Origin: JBGTFE01 sp036403235
GTDB taxonomy: Bacteria; Acidobacteriota; Blastocatellia; Pyrinomonadales; Pyrinomonadaceae
Direction: 5' to 3'
DNA length: 64,000 nt
Assembly: GCA_036403235.1 (NCBI GenBank)
Contig: DASWRI010000052.1
Span: forward strand, 1 to 64,000
Shown here: positions 17,948 through 26,082 of the stretch, in pieces
How the letters are laid out: every line of letters starts with the position of its first letter
How positions within the stretch are numbered: the stretch's first letter is position 1
Notes under the pieces: generated by a model
Told to the model about the DNA's origin: nothing
The model's input: the letters and a program-made list of their open reading frames with translations, nothing else
Database searches by the model: none
Made by a program: the position numbers and the translations under genes

Positions 17948-18169
17948 ATGAAAGAACCTAAACAAACCAGAAAGCAATTGGAAAAACGCCGCGATGAACT
18001 CAACGCGCAGCTCAATCGCGTCAACGAGGACGAACGCATCGAGCTCGAACGCGATGAGGAAGAACAGGCGATTCAGCTCGAACAATCCGAAGTCGCGACG
18101 ACAATGGAAGCGAATCTGCGGCGCGAATTGATTGATATCGAAGACAAACTTCTCGATTTCGACGAGTAA
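17948..18169 (+). CDS. Small coiled-coil protein
   Basis: A 73-residue, highly charged protein predicted to be almost entirely helical/coiled coil (RKQLEKRRDELNAQLNRVN, then EEEQAIQLEQSEVATTMEA and RRELIDIEDKLLDFDE). The Glu-Glu-x-Ala-x-x-Leu-Glu pattern recalls the helical part of TraR/DksA-type proteins, but no zinc-finger cysteines are present. Function unknown. It lies between two inverted elements, upstream of the HerA-type gene. Confidence 0.55.
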   Translation: MKEPKQTRKQLEKRRDELNAQLNRVNEDERIELERDEEEQAIQLEQSEVATTMEANLRRELIDIEDKLLDFDE

Positions 18170-18171
18170 AG

Positions 18172-18263
18172 CAGGTGAAAAACTAAAGGTGAAAAGTGAA
18201 AAGTTTTAGAATCTCTTCTTAACTTTTCGCTTTTCGCTTTTCATTTTTCACTTCCCTCGCCTG
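18172..18263. repeat. Heptamer-type inverted element upstream of the HerA-type gene
   Basis: The left half carries GTGAAAA units (AAGGTGAAAAGTGAAAAG). The right half carries the inverse GCTTTTC/ATTTTTC units (CTTTTCGCTTTTCGCTTTTC), so the whole folds into an imperfect long stem. CAGGTG and CGCCTG close the outer ends. Confidence 0.65.
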
Positions 18264-18272
18264 TGTTATAAT
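18245..18272 (+). promoter_or_regulatory. Candidate promoter for the HerA-type gene
   Basis: TATAAT at 18267-18272 has a weak -35-like TTTTCA 16 bp upstream at 18245-18250, inside the right half of the heptamer element. The start codon is 32 bp further on. Confidence 0.4.
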
Positions 18273-18304
18273 CACCTCAAAATTTCTATTCCGAAACAAG
18301 TATT

Positions 18305-20002
18305 ATGACAACAACAGATTTTCTTACCGGAACGGTCAAAGGCCCGGGCGAGCTGCCGCACGAATATCTTTTTATCACCAAGGACAACAAAAAAACGCGC
18401 ATCGGCGAATTTGTTTATTATCGCGCCGAAGTCGGCAGCGAAAACCGCCAGATTGTCGGCACGATAAAAGGGCGACGGCTTATCCAGAACTTGCCCGACA
18501 CGTTTCTTTCCGACCCGAACACGACGCCCGCGCTCGTTTCCTCGCTCATCGGCTTTAACGGCGACGGCTGCGAGATTTACGAGATAACGGTCGAGACAAT
18601 CGGTTATTTCAGCTCAACTTTGAAGGATTTCGTCAACCCGCGCATTCCGCCGAACCCGGGCGACCGGATTTATCTGGCGTCTTCCGAGACGCTCGCCGCA
18701 ATGCTCAGCCCGAAACAATTTCATCAAGTCGGCTCGGCGCACGTCGGCAGCCTTCTGACGCGCGAAGCGGGCGAAGTTCCGGTCGTGCTTTCGGTCAAAG
18801 ACGTCGTTTCGACGCATCTTGCCATATTAGCCTCGACCGGTTCGGGCAAATCCTACACGGCGGGCGTTTTGGTCGAGGAATTGATGAATCAATACAACCG
18901 CGCCGCCGTTCTCATCGTCGACCCGCACGGCGAATACGAAACGATGAATTCGATTATGGGCAACCCGCAGTTTTTCGGCGCGGACGACTACCGGCCGGAA
19001 GTCAAAATCTACAAGCCCGAGACGATTAAAGTGCGCTTTTCGACTTTGACCGAAGCCGACGTCAAATATCTTCTGCCCGAAGGAACTTCTGACAAAATGC
19101 AGCATTTTCTCGCGCAGGCGTTTCGCTCTTTGCAGGAACGCCTGCGCGCCGAGCGCCGCCAGGATTACGCCTACGCTTATCACGATTTGCGCGACGAGGT
19201 TTTGAAGCAGAAATACGGCGACGAGGCGAAAAAGGAAAGCAGCAACGCGTCTTCGATTGACGGCCTTTTGTGGCGCATGGATTCGCGCTTCGACAAACCG
19301 GACAGCATTTTTCACACGCACGAGCACATCGAGCTCCAGGAGCTTTTCAAACCCGGCCGGTGCACTATTCTCGAGCTTTCCGATATCGAGCAGCACGAGC
19401 AGCAGGTCATCGTCGGCACGCTTCTGCGCCGCGTCAACAAAGCCCGCATGATGACCGTCAGGGAGGAGGCGACGAGCGGCGAAAATTTTCTGAATTACCC
19501 GGTTTTCACGCTTTTGGAAGAAGCGCACCGCTTCGCCCCGGCGGGCGCGAGCGTCGTTTCGACCAACATTTTGAAGCAGATTTTATCGGAAGGCCGCAAA
19601 TTCGGCGTCGGCATCGGGCTCATCACGCAGCGGCCGGGAAAATTAGACCAGGACGTTCTCTCGCAGTGCATGACGCAGATAATTATGCGCATCGTCAACC
19701 CGATTGACCAGGACACGGTCGCAAAGAGCGTCGAAGGCGCGGGCCGGGCGATGCTCGCCGAATTGCCCGCTCTAACCAAAGGCCAGGCCGTCATCTCCGG
19801 CGTCGGCATCAACACGCCCGTCATGTGCCGCATCCGCTCGCGCATCACCAAACACGGCGGCGAAACCTTCGACGCGCCCGACGAATGGATGAAATGGCAC
19901 TCAACCGGCGCGCAGTCAAAACGCGATATGGACAACTCGCCCTATTTGAAACAAAGCTCGGACAAGAAACCCGAAAAAGTTGGCGGAATCAGAATAAATT
20001 AG
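18305..20002 (+). CDS. HerA-like ATPase (DUF87 family)
   Basis: A 565-residue protein with an N-terminal HAS-barrel-like region (1-115), then a RecA-like motor. The Walker A is STGSGKS (177-183), Walker B lies around PVFTLLEEAHRF, and GLITQRPGKLDQDVLSQCMTQ is a typical sensor/arginine block of the HerA/FtsK group. HerA hexamers translocate DNA and usually work with the nuclease NurA; no NurA-like gene is adjacent. It could be a housekeeping repair helicase or part of an anti-phage module (it is followed by a nucleotidyltransferase pair). Family confidence is high. Confidence 0.85.
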   Translation: MTTTDFLTGTVKGPGELPHEYLFITKDNKKTRIGEFVYYRAEVGSENRQIVGTIKGRRLIQNLPDTFLSDPNTTPALVSSLIGFNGDGCEIYEITVETIGYFSSTLKDFVNPRIPPNPGDRIYLASSETLAAMLSPKQFHQVGSAHVGSLLTREAGEVPVVLSVKDVVSTHLAILASTGSGKSYTAGVLVEELMNQYNRAAVLIVDPHGEYETMNSIMGNPQFFGADDYRPEVKIYKPETIKVRFSTLTEADVKYLLPEGTSDKMQHFLAQAFRSLQERLRAERRQDYAYAYHDLRDEVLKQKYGDEAKKESSNASSIDGLLWRMDSRFDKPDSIFHTHEHIELQELFKPGRCTILELSDIEQHEQQVIVGTLLRRVNKARMMTVREEATSGENFLNYPVFTLLEEAHRFAPAGASVVSTNILKQILSEGRKFGVGIGLITQRPGKLDQDVLSQCMTQIIMRIVNPIDQDTVAKSVEGAGRAMLAELPALTKGQAVISGVGINTPVMCRIRSRITKHGGETFDAPDEWMKWHSTGAQSKRDMDNSPYLKQSSDKKPEKVGGIRIN

Positions 20003-20017
20003 TGTTAAAATCAACGT

Positions 20018-20218
20018 ATGAAGATTTTAGAAAGAAACGTCCGGGTTCGAAAAACTTCATTAAAGGAAGAAACCGACGACTTGAAAAACACGACTCCGGC
20101 CGAGCGTTGGGCAATGATGTGGCAGCTTGCGCTCGACGCGTGGGCATTCAAAGGAGAACCCGTTGCTGAACCCGGACTTCAAAGACATATTATCCGCGTT
20201 TATCGCCGAGAAAGTTGA
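20018..20218 (+). CDS. Small protein paired with a nucleotidyltransferase
   Basis: A 66-residue basic protein (MKILERNVRVRKTSLKEETD, then NTTPAERWAMMWQLALDAWAFKGEP). From memory, proteins of this form commonly precede MNT-type nucleotidyltransferases in Acidobacteriota. It overlaps the nucleotidyltransferase by 56 bp, and its coding sequence contains that gene's ribosome binding site. A partner/antitoxin role is possible by analogy with HEPN/MNT or AbiE pairs but is not shown by any motif. Confidence 0.55.
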   Translation: MKILERNVRVRKTSLKEETDDLKNTTPAERWAMMWQLALDAWAFKGEPVAEPGLQRHIIRVYRRES

Positions 20219-20606
20219 ATTTCTCGTCGTCGGCGGCTACGCGATGGCTTTTCACGGCTACGTTCGCGCGACGGGCGACATTGATTTATGGCTTCGCATT
20301 TCCGAAGAAAACGCGAATCGAGTTTGGCGGGCGCTTGAGCGATTCGGCGCGCCGCTTTTTGATTTATCTCCCGAAGATTTGAAAACGCCCGGAATGGTTT
20401 TTCAAATCGGTCTCGTCCCGAGCCGCATCGACGTCATAACACAGATTGACGGCGTTGAATTTGAAGACGCTTGGAAAGAACACAAAACAATCGAAATCGA
20501 AAATCTGCAGATTCCCGTCATCGGTAAAACTCAACTGCTCATTAACAAACAATCCACCGGCAGAGCAAAAGACCGAAACGATGCTTTATGGTTACAAGAT
20601 AAATAA
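20163..20606 (+). CDS. MNT/AbiEii-type nucleotidyltransferase
   Basis: A 147-residue minimal nucleotidyltransferase. FLVVGGYAMAFHGY followed by RATGDIDLWL gives the GG...DxD signature, and the distal acidic position lies in the SRIDVITQIDG segment. Such proteins nucleotidylate targets such as tRNA or partner proteins and often belong to toxin-antitoxin or abortive-infection modules. Start TTG 20163 is chosen because AAGGAG at 20151-20156 is ideally spaced. The preceding small gene overlaps and is probably its partner. Confidence 0.75.
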   Translation: MLNPDFKDILSAFIAEKVEFLVVGGYAMAFHGYVRATGDIDLWLRISEENANRVWRALERFGAPLFDLSPEDLKTPGMVFQIGLVPSRIDVITQIDGVEFEDAWKEHKTIEIENLQIPVIGKTQLLINKQSTGRAKDRNDALWLQDK

Positions 20607-20614
20607 CAGAAACA

Positions 20615-20676
20615 CGATTTATTAAAAACAGTTCGGATAAAATTTTAGCGAGAGCGAACGATTTTTTAATAAATCG
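20615..20676. terminator. Long hairpin after the nucleotidyltransferase gene
   Basis: Arms CGATTTATTAAAAA (20615-20628) and TTTTTAATAAATCG (20663-20676) are perfectly inverse, with a 34-nt spacer that contains a second short dyad (GTTCG/CGAAC). It probably acts as a terminator or processing stem between the nucleotidyltransferase and the secreted-protein gene. Confidence 0.5.
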
Positions 20677-20712
20677 ATTTTGCGTTAGAATGCTTCCGGG
20701 AGGCGACAGAAT

Positions 20713-21696
20713 ATGAAATATTCGATAACTTTTTTACTTTTTCTTTCTATAATTTTTGCGCCGGTAAGTCAGGCGCAGAAAAAGAATGTGGCGACTAAGG
20801 TAAATCCTCCTATGACGGCGCGCTTTATCGTTAAGGCGACGTATGAGGAAAATTATACGGCGACTAAAGAGGCCGCCGGCGAAACGCTTAATCACGTCAA
20901 CAAATTGAAAATCGAAGTCGAGGCGAGCCGCTGGGTCGTGATAACGAAAAACGAGGTCGGCAACGTCGAGTTTCAGTATCTGCCGAGCGGGCAGCCCGCA
21001 GCGGCGAGCGGCAGCGTCGTCTTTAACGCGGTTTACGATTCAAAAACCGGCAGCGGCACGATTCACGCCGCCAAAAGCTTCAGCGGCGAGCTGACGGCGG
21101 AAATGGTCAATCTCTCGATTCCCGCGCTGACCGAGCTCGGCGACGGCCTCGGGTTTAATCTCGAGCTTCACAATTATTTGAAAGGAAGCTGCAAGTCAAT
21201 CGTCAAATCAGGCGACGAGACAATCAATTCGAACGACTGCTCTGACCCGGCGGGAATGATTATGAGCGGTTTTGACACTTACGGCGAGAACACGGCGGGC
21301 AAAACGGCGGAGACGCCTTATATGGTCGGCTACGGCATGCGGTTCGAGCTTTTGCCCGCGCTTTACGACATCGCCAAACTAAAAGCCAAAGGCGAGCTGA
21401 GCGAGACCGATTCGTTTGCGATGCAGCGGCTCGCACGGCTCGAAGAAGCGTATCAACAAAAACAGGACGGATTTTCCAGCCAGCGATGGTTCGGCGCGAC
21501 GACCGCCGGGAACAGCCAGTCGGGTTACAAAATCACGTTCACGGGAGAAAAAAGCCATCCCGCAAACGGGCCGACCGACGACGGCGGAAAACAAAACTGG
21601 ACTCAGAAGCTAATTGTCACGGCCGACATTATCCCAAACGCGGCGACCGCTTATTTTGATACGCTACGTGACGCGCCCGTCTTTTATCTGCCGTAA
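20713..21696 (+). CDS. Secreted protein of unknown function
   Basis: A 327-residue exported protein (signal peptide ITFLLFLSIIFAPVSQAQ). GGGAGG upstream supports ATG 20713. The mature protein appears beta-rich, with the segments TARFIVKATYEENYTATKEA and LTELGDGLGFNLELHNYLKG. It contains two central cysteines about 14 residues apart (GSCKS ... NDCSD) that may form a disulfide. No family recognised. The MgtC gene follows after 37 bp. Confidence 0.65.
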   Translation: MKYSITFLLFLSIIFAPVSQAQKKNVATKVNPPMTARFIVKATYEENYTATKEAAGETLNHVNKLKIEVEASRWVVITKNEVGNVEFQYLPSGQPAAASGSVVFNAVYDSKTGSGTIHAAKSFSGELTAEMVNLSIPALTELGDGLGFNLELHNYLKGSCKSIVKSGDETINSNDCSDPAGMIMSGFDTYGENTAGKTAETPYMVGYGMRFELLPALYDIAKLKAKGELSETDSFAMQRLARLEEAYQQKQDGFSSQRWFGATTAGNSQSGYKITFTGEKSHPANGPTDDGGKQNWTQKLIVTADIIPNAATAYFDTLRDAPVFYLP

Positions 21697-21733
21697 AGAA
21701 AAGCGGATTTTCGATTTACAACGGGAAAAGAAA

Positions 21734-22228
21734 ATGGATATTTTCTGGGAAGAATTAACTCACGGGCTGCCCGACGGGCGGCAGTTCATACACGTCCTGA
21801 TTCGTCTGGTCGCGGCCACTATGCTCGGCGCGTTTATCGGGATGCAGCGCCAGCGGGCGCGCAAGGCGGCCGGGCTCAGAACGCATATTCTGGTCACGCT
21901 CGGCTCGTGCGTTTTCGTGCTCGCGGCTTCGGGCTACGGGATGGGCATCGATGGGCTTTCGCGCGTGATTCAGGGCATCGTCACGGGCATCGGGTTTATC
22001 GGCGCGGGCTCGATTTTAAAAATAAGCGACCAGCGCGAAATTAAAGGACTGACGACGGCGGCGAGCATCTGGGCGACGGCCGCTATCGGCGTCGCCGTCG
22101 GTCTCGGCGGGCTCGGGCTGGCGATACTCGCCACTTTTATGACGCTGATAATTCTGACCGCCTTCGGCTCATTAGAACATCGTTTCGAAGAACGCCGTCA
22201 GGCGAAATCCACCGAAAAAGATAAATAA
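21734..22228 (+). CDS. MgtC/SapB family membrane protein
   Basis: A 164-residue inner-membrane protein with four or five hydrophobic segments. The stretch GAFIGMQRQRARKAAGLRTH and VTGIGFIGAGSILK followed by KGLTTAASIWATAAIGVAVG are the defining conserved blocks of the MgtC/SapB/YhiD family. Members affect Mg2+ homeostasis, acid stress or ATP synthase control; the soluble C-terminal domain of long MgtC forms is missing here. ATG 21734 is used because the conserved N-terminus starts there. Confidence 0.85.
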   Translation: MDIFWEELTHGLPDGRQFIHVLIRLVAATMLGAFIGMQRQRARKAAGLRTHILVTLGSCVFVLAASGYGMGIDGLSRVIQGIVTGIGFIGAGSILKISDQREIKGLTTAASIWATAAIGVAVGLGGLGLAILATFMTLIILTAFGSLEHRFEERRQAKSTEKDK

Positions 22229-22510
22229 GCGCCCGCGAAAATTTTTGATAAAATGGTCGCCGCTTTCAATCCCTGCGACGTTTTTGCTACTTTTCCTGCC
22301 TGCCGCAACCGCCCTTTAAACGGCAAAAACTTTGTTGACAAAATATTACTTTAAAGGCAATATACCCTCAATCGTGTAAATCAATCGGATTTTCTCAGGT
22401 TTTATCGAGATTATTCTATTTTTCGTTAGAAGTTTTCAAACGATTTCCCGAAGCCTTGAACTCCCAAAGTTCTCCGCTTCATTGTTAACGTGAAACGATG
22501 AGGTAAAGAA

Positions 22511-24148
22511 ATGCCGTCCGATACCGGGAATATTAAAAAACGCTATCTTGTTCGTCTTAAATTGCGTGTTAAAAAATCTGCCGAACCGGCTGCCGGCAGC
22601 GACGCTCCCGCCAACGACTCACCCTGTTTTTGCGGAGAACGCTTCACCATCGAGGAAAGAGAGCAGGTTTCTAAAAATGTTTGTTACGAATCGGCCAAAT
22701 ATCTCCACGAAGGTAATAGCTACTGTATTCTTCATTATCCTAAAAAAGAAAAAAGCAAAGAATTCTGGAAAGCTATCGAAAGCAAGAAAGCTAACGGAGA
22801 TTGTAATTTTCGCGCGGTTTGGTTTCCCGACGTTGCTAACTTCGCGACCGAAGACTGGAAATCCTGTTTTCGCGAATATGCTTTAACTGCCGCTAATGAT
22901 TCGAATAAAAAAATCGATTTTACAGCCACCGTGTTTTCCGACCATGCCCATTTTAACGATATCGAGTTCGGCTGCCCGATTTCATTTGAGGAGGCAACTT
23001 TTCTTAACGGAGTTAATTTTAAAGGAAGCAAATTTACGGAAGCTAACTTTAATTGGACGACTTTCAGTTCGAAAGTTTCCTTCGACGAGGTCATTTTTTC
23101 CGAATCCAAGCCGGTAAGTTTTTGGGCAACCGTCTTTGACGAGAAATCGCATACATATTTTCAGCGCACACAGTTTCAAAATTATGCCGACTTCAGACAT
23201 TCTTATTTTTTCGGCTATGTTTATTTCAGCGGAATAAAGTTTACGAAAGAAGATAAATCCGGTTTCGATTTTCGTTCGATTAATCTTAAAAATCCCGGAA
23301 GCGTTTCCTTTCGAGATACCAATTTATGCTCTAACTGGTTTATCGATGCCGACGCGCATAAATTTAGTTTTGAAGACATAGAGTGGAACGACGACTTTAA
23401 TCTCGCCTGGGAAAGCGCCCAATTTGCAAATCGTTCCACATACTTATTTAACCGGGATATTGAGCAAGGAAAAGGAACAAGCCGTGAAACCGAGCAGAAA
23501 AAATCTGCTTATCAATTACTGGGCATCACCTTTCGTCAAATTGCCGTCAACGCAGAGGAAAATGGTCTTTATCAGGACGCCCAGAGATTTAGAAAAGAGG
23601 CTTTTAACGCCGAGCGTCTCGATAAAAAACAGGACTCTAAAGAGTGGCGGACTAATTTTTGGAGATTAGCCGGAGAAAAGAAAATAAGGGAGGCGTGGAA
23701 ACATCTCGGAAAATATAACCCACGTCTTTTGGACAGGCTTTACCGTTGGACAAGTTCTTACGGCGAAAGCTGGGCGTGGGCGCTGTTTGTTCTTATTTTC
23801 TTTATTGTTATCTTTTTTCCGGTTATTTATTTTCTTCCTAGTGCTTCTTTCAAACACGATAAATTAAACGAAGAACTCGTTAAAGATATCTTGAAAACGA
23901 GCGCGCCCCAGCCTTTTCAAGATAATATCGAAAAAGGAATTCTACAAATGGCGGAAGAAGCAGAAGCTTTTCGTCCTTTAGATTTTCCCGATGCGGTTAT
24001 TTACAGCATAAAAACCGGAACACTGCAAAAACCCGAACAGTCGCCGGCAAATTTGTTCACCGAAGGCACTGTAATATTTGAAACAATTTTTATTCCGCTG
24101 CAGATTGCTTTACTGGCCCTGGCAATCCGGCGAAAATTTATGCGCTAG
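22511..24148 (+). CDS. Pentapeptide-repeat-like protein with C-terminal channel-like membrane domain
   Basis: A 545-residue protein. After a short cysteine-bearing N-terminus, residues about 130-280 show pentapeptide-like periodicity (FKGSKFTEANFNWTTF, FQNYADFRHSYFFGYVYF), predicting a right-handed beta-helix. A charged helical linker with LYQDAQRFRKEAF follows. Two membrane segments lie near 415-440 (WALFVLIFFIVIFFPVIYFL) and at the C-terminus (LQIALLALAIRRKFMR), with a re-entrant-like FPDAVIYSIKTGTLQ between them. That end resembles pentapeptide proteins carrying an ion-channel-like pore. GAGGTAAAG precedes the ATG. Ligand unknown. It converges with the minus-strand GT-C gene 11 bp away. 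Confidence 0.6.
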   Translation: MPSDTGNIKKRYLVRLKLRVKKSAEPAAGSDAPANDSPCFCGERFTIEEREQVSKNVCYESAKYLHEGNSYCILHYPKKEKSKEFWKAIESKKANGDCNFRAVWFPDVANFATEDWKSCFREYALTAANDSNKKIDFTATVFSDHAHFNDIEFGCPISFEEATFLNGVNFKGSKFTEANFNWTTFSSKVSFDEVIFSESKPVSFWATVFDEKSHTYFQRTQFQNYADFRHSYFFGYVYFSGIKFTKEDKSGFDFRSINLKNPGSVSFRDTNLCSNWFIDADAHKFSFEDIEWNDDFNLAWESAQFANRSTYLFNRDIEQGKGTSRETEQKKSAYQLLGITFRQIAVNAEENGLYQDAQRFRKEAFNAERLDKKQDSKEWRTNFWRLAGEKKIREAWKHLGKYNPRLLDRLYRWTSSYGESWAWALFVLIFFIVIFFPVIYFLPSASFKHDKLNEELVKDILKTSAPQPFQDNIEKGILQMAEEAEAFRPLDFPDAVIYSIKTGTLQKPEQSPANLFTEGTVIFETIFIPLQIALLALAIRRKFMR

Positions 24149-24159
24149 TTATTAATGTC

Positions 24160-26007
24160 TTATTTTGTCTTCGGCTTTTCGTTTTGCGCCGGCACGTCGT
24201 CGGGCGTGACCGGCATCGCATCGACCATTTCGAAAAGGTCTTTGGCATCCGAATCGGCCAAATCGCTGCGCACGAGAAGACGCAAATCCGGGCCGGGACG
24301 AAGCGGGTATGTGCCGACGTATTTGTAATGCGCGGCGTAGCGCTCGATGGCCTCGGCGTCCTGTTCTTCTTTTTTCATGACAATCATCTCGGACGTGTTG
24401 GCATCGACGAAATGACCGTGAAAATTGGCGTGCGTGTAATTGTTCAGATACCACGGCATCGGCCAGTAATCGGGCGAGACGATTTCGACGGTCGCTTCTT
24501 TGCCTTTGCCGCTTTTTTCGGCGTAATACTCGATTTGCTTGATTAAATCGAGAAAACCGCGCTTGGTGTGCGCGTAAACGTAAACCCGGTCTTCGTCGTC
24601 GTAGCGAACGAAGTTCAAATCGTAGGTTTGCCCGACGAGAATGGCGGTCGCCATCACCGCAATCATGCCGCCGAGGATTTTCAAAACGATGTCTCGCGCG
24701 CGCAGCATTTCGCCGACGGCGTAACCGGCGACGATGCACATCGGCAAAAGAAACGAAAGCGCGAGCCACGGCGTTTTATACGGAATGAGCGTGTAGGCGG
24801 CAAACATTCCGAACGCCCAGAATCCGGTAAAAACCGCAAACCTGTGACGCGCCTTGAGAAGCGCCATCAATGTTCCGATGGCCGAAAGAATCATAATCGG
24901 CGATTCGATTTTCATTCCCCATTTGACGTAAGCCCACATGCCGTTCTGCGTGTGGTCTTTCGAGCCGGTTTTCGTCCAGATGGCGTAGGCGCGAAAAGCG
25001 TCGAGCACGCCTTCCGGATTGGTGAAAAACGACGAGAAAAACAAAACTCCGACGTATATAAAAACGGCGAGGGCGGCGACGGTTATCAAAAGCAAATCGG
25101 TTCGGTCGCCGAGCGCGGCGCGAAAATTCGACCACGTCAAATCGGTTTTTTCCAAATCGTTTTCTTTTATGCCGCCGATAATCGGGCCGTAAATTTTGCG
25201 CCAAATCCAGGTCGAGACGCAGGCAATCGCCAGCGTACCGATTGTGATAAAAGCCGTCTCTTTGGTGGCAAACAGCAAAACAATCGAGGCCGAAGCGAGC
25301 AGAAGATAAATCGGGCGGCCTTCATTCCAGCCGAGAAGCATCCGCATCACGAAAAAGACCAGAACGGCTTCTATAAGAAAAAATCCGCCGCGAATAATCC
25401 ACACGAAAGTTTGATTTTCGATGCCGACCAGATTAGACAAATTAAAAACCGACGGCGAAAAACAGATGAGCAGAAGCAGAGACATCCACGCAATCGCAAA
25501 AACTCCGGCCTTTCGCCGCTCGATAAAATAGACGATGCTGAGAACAATGCCGAAGCTGAAAAAAACGAACAGAATCTCGTGTATAAAATATCGCGAAACA
25601 TAAGCCATTCCGGGCGAGAGCGCGAGAAACAAAGCAGCGGCGAGACTTCCGATTTTGCCGATGTAGCGTCTTAAAAAGAAAGCAAGGATGACCGTCAGAA
25701 CGCCGAAAATCGCCACGCTCGCGCGAATGCTTATCGTTTCCAGACCGAAAACTTTCGAAAAGGCGAGCGCGATATAATAAAGGTCGGGGCCGTGATAATT
25801 CGCCGGGTCGTATTTGTATTCGCCGTTGCGAAAAAGATTGGTCAGAAAATAACCGTTGACGCCTTCGTCGTGATGCAGCGGCTTTAATTCAAGCCAGTAA
25901 AAGCGCAAAAATGTCGCGACGGCCGTGATGAGCGTACAGTTCAAAAGCCACAGATAATCCGTCGTCTTTTGCCCGTTGTCAGTCGTTTCTTTTAATTCTT
26001 CAGTCAT
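24160..26007 (-). CDS. GT-C-like membrane protein, TIGR03663/Agl23-type
   Basis: A 615-residue polytopic membrane protein. Near residues 45-75, LKPLHHDEGVNGYFLTNLFR then YKYDPANYHGPDLYY is the signature of the TIGR03663 (flippase-associated Agl23-like, GT39-related) family. About 12 membrane segments precede a soluble C-terminal domain (GKEATVEIVSPDYWPMPWYL). Such proteins are thought to transfer sugars from lipid carriers at the outer face of the membrane. The first 20 residues (ELKETTDNGQKTTDYLW) are encoded by a 7-nt-periodic tract. It lies downstream of another GT-C-like gene, 69 bp away. Confidence 0.75.
   Translation of the reverse strand: MTEELKETTDNGQKTTDYLWLLNCTLITAVATFLRFYWLELKPLHHDEGVNGYFLTNLFRNGEYKYDPANYHGPDLYYIALAFSKVFGLETISIRASVAIFGVLTVILAFFLRRYIGKIGSLAAALFLALSPGMAYVSRYFIHEILFVFFSFGIVLSIVYFIERRKAGVFAIAWMSLLLLICFSPSVFNLSNLVGIENQTFVWIIRGGFFLIEAVLVFFVMRMLLGWNEGRPIYLLLASASIVLLFATKETAFITIGTLAIACVSTWIWRKIYGPIIGGIKENDLEKTDLTWSNFRAALGDRTDLLLITVAALAVFIYVGVLFFSSFFTNPEGVLDAFRAYAIWTKTGSKDHTQNGMWAYVKWGMKIESPIMILSAIGTLMALLKARHRFAVFTGFWAFGMFAAYTLIPYKTPWLALSFLLPMCIVAGYAVGEMLRARDIVLKILGGMIAVMATAILVGQTYDLNFVRYDDEDRVYVYAHTKRGFLDLIKQIEYYAEKSGKGKEATVEIVSPDYWPMPWYLNNYTHANFHGHFVDANTSEMIVMKKEEQDAEAIERYAAHYKYVGTYPLRPGPDLRLLVRSDLADSDAKDLFEMVDAMPVTPDDVPAQNEKPKTK
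25954..25990. repeat. Heptamer-type tract inside the GT-C gene start
   Basis: The minus strand reads AACTGAC AACGGGC AAAAGAC GACGGAT in 7-nt steps and encodes part of the variable N-terminus (TTDNGQKTTD). It shares its GACAACGG...GGGCAAAAGAC core with the tract at 26704-26738. Confidence 0.5.
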
Positions 26008-26008
26008 T

Positions 26009-26082
26009 GATTGATAGGTGATAAGTGATAGGTGATAAGTGATTATTTTAACTTATCGCCTATCACCCATCGCTTTTCACTT
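26009..26082. repeat. Heptamer-type inverted element between two GT-C genes
   Basis: The left half has GGTGATA AGTGATA GGTGATA AGTGATT. The right half has the inverse (ACTTATCGCCTATCACCCAT). The right end contains the stop codon (TGA on the minus strand) of the upstream membrane-protein gene. Confidence 0.7.

Noticed and set aside
22229..22510. Promoter TTGACA at 22335 before the pentapeptide-like gene
   Set aside because: The -10 candidates (TATACC or AATATA) are poor or badly spaced at 18-20 bp; nothing else is recognisable in this 282-bp gap.
24568..25674. Long open frame of 368 codons on the plus strand
   Set aside because: It is antisense to the GT-C-like gene, which has membrane segments and family motifs; the antisense product is a low-complexity Arg/Asn/Lys-rich string.
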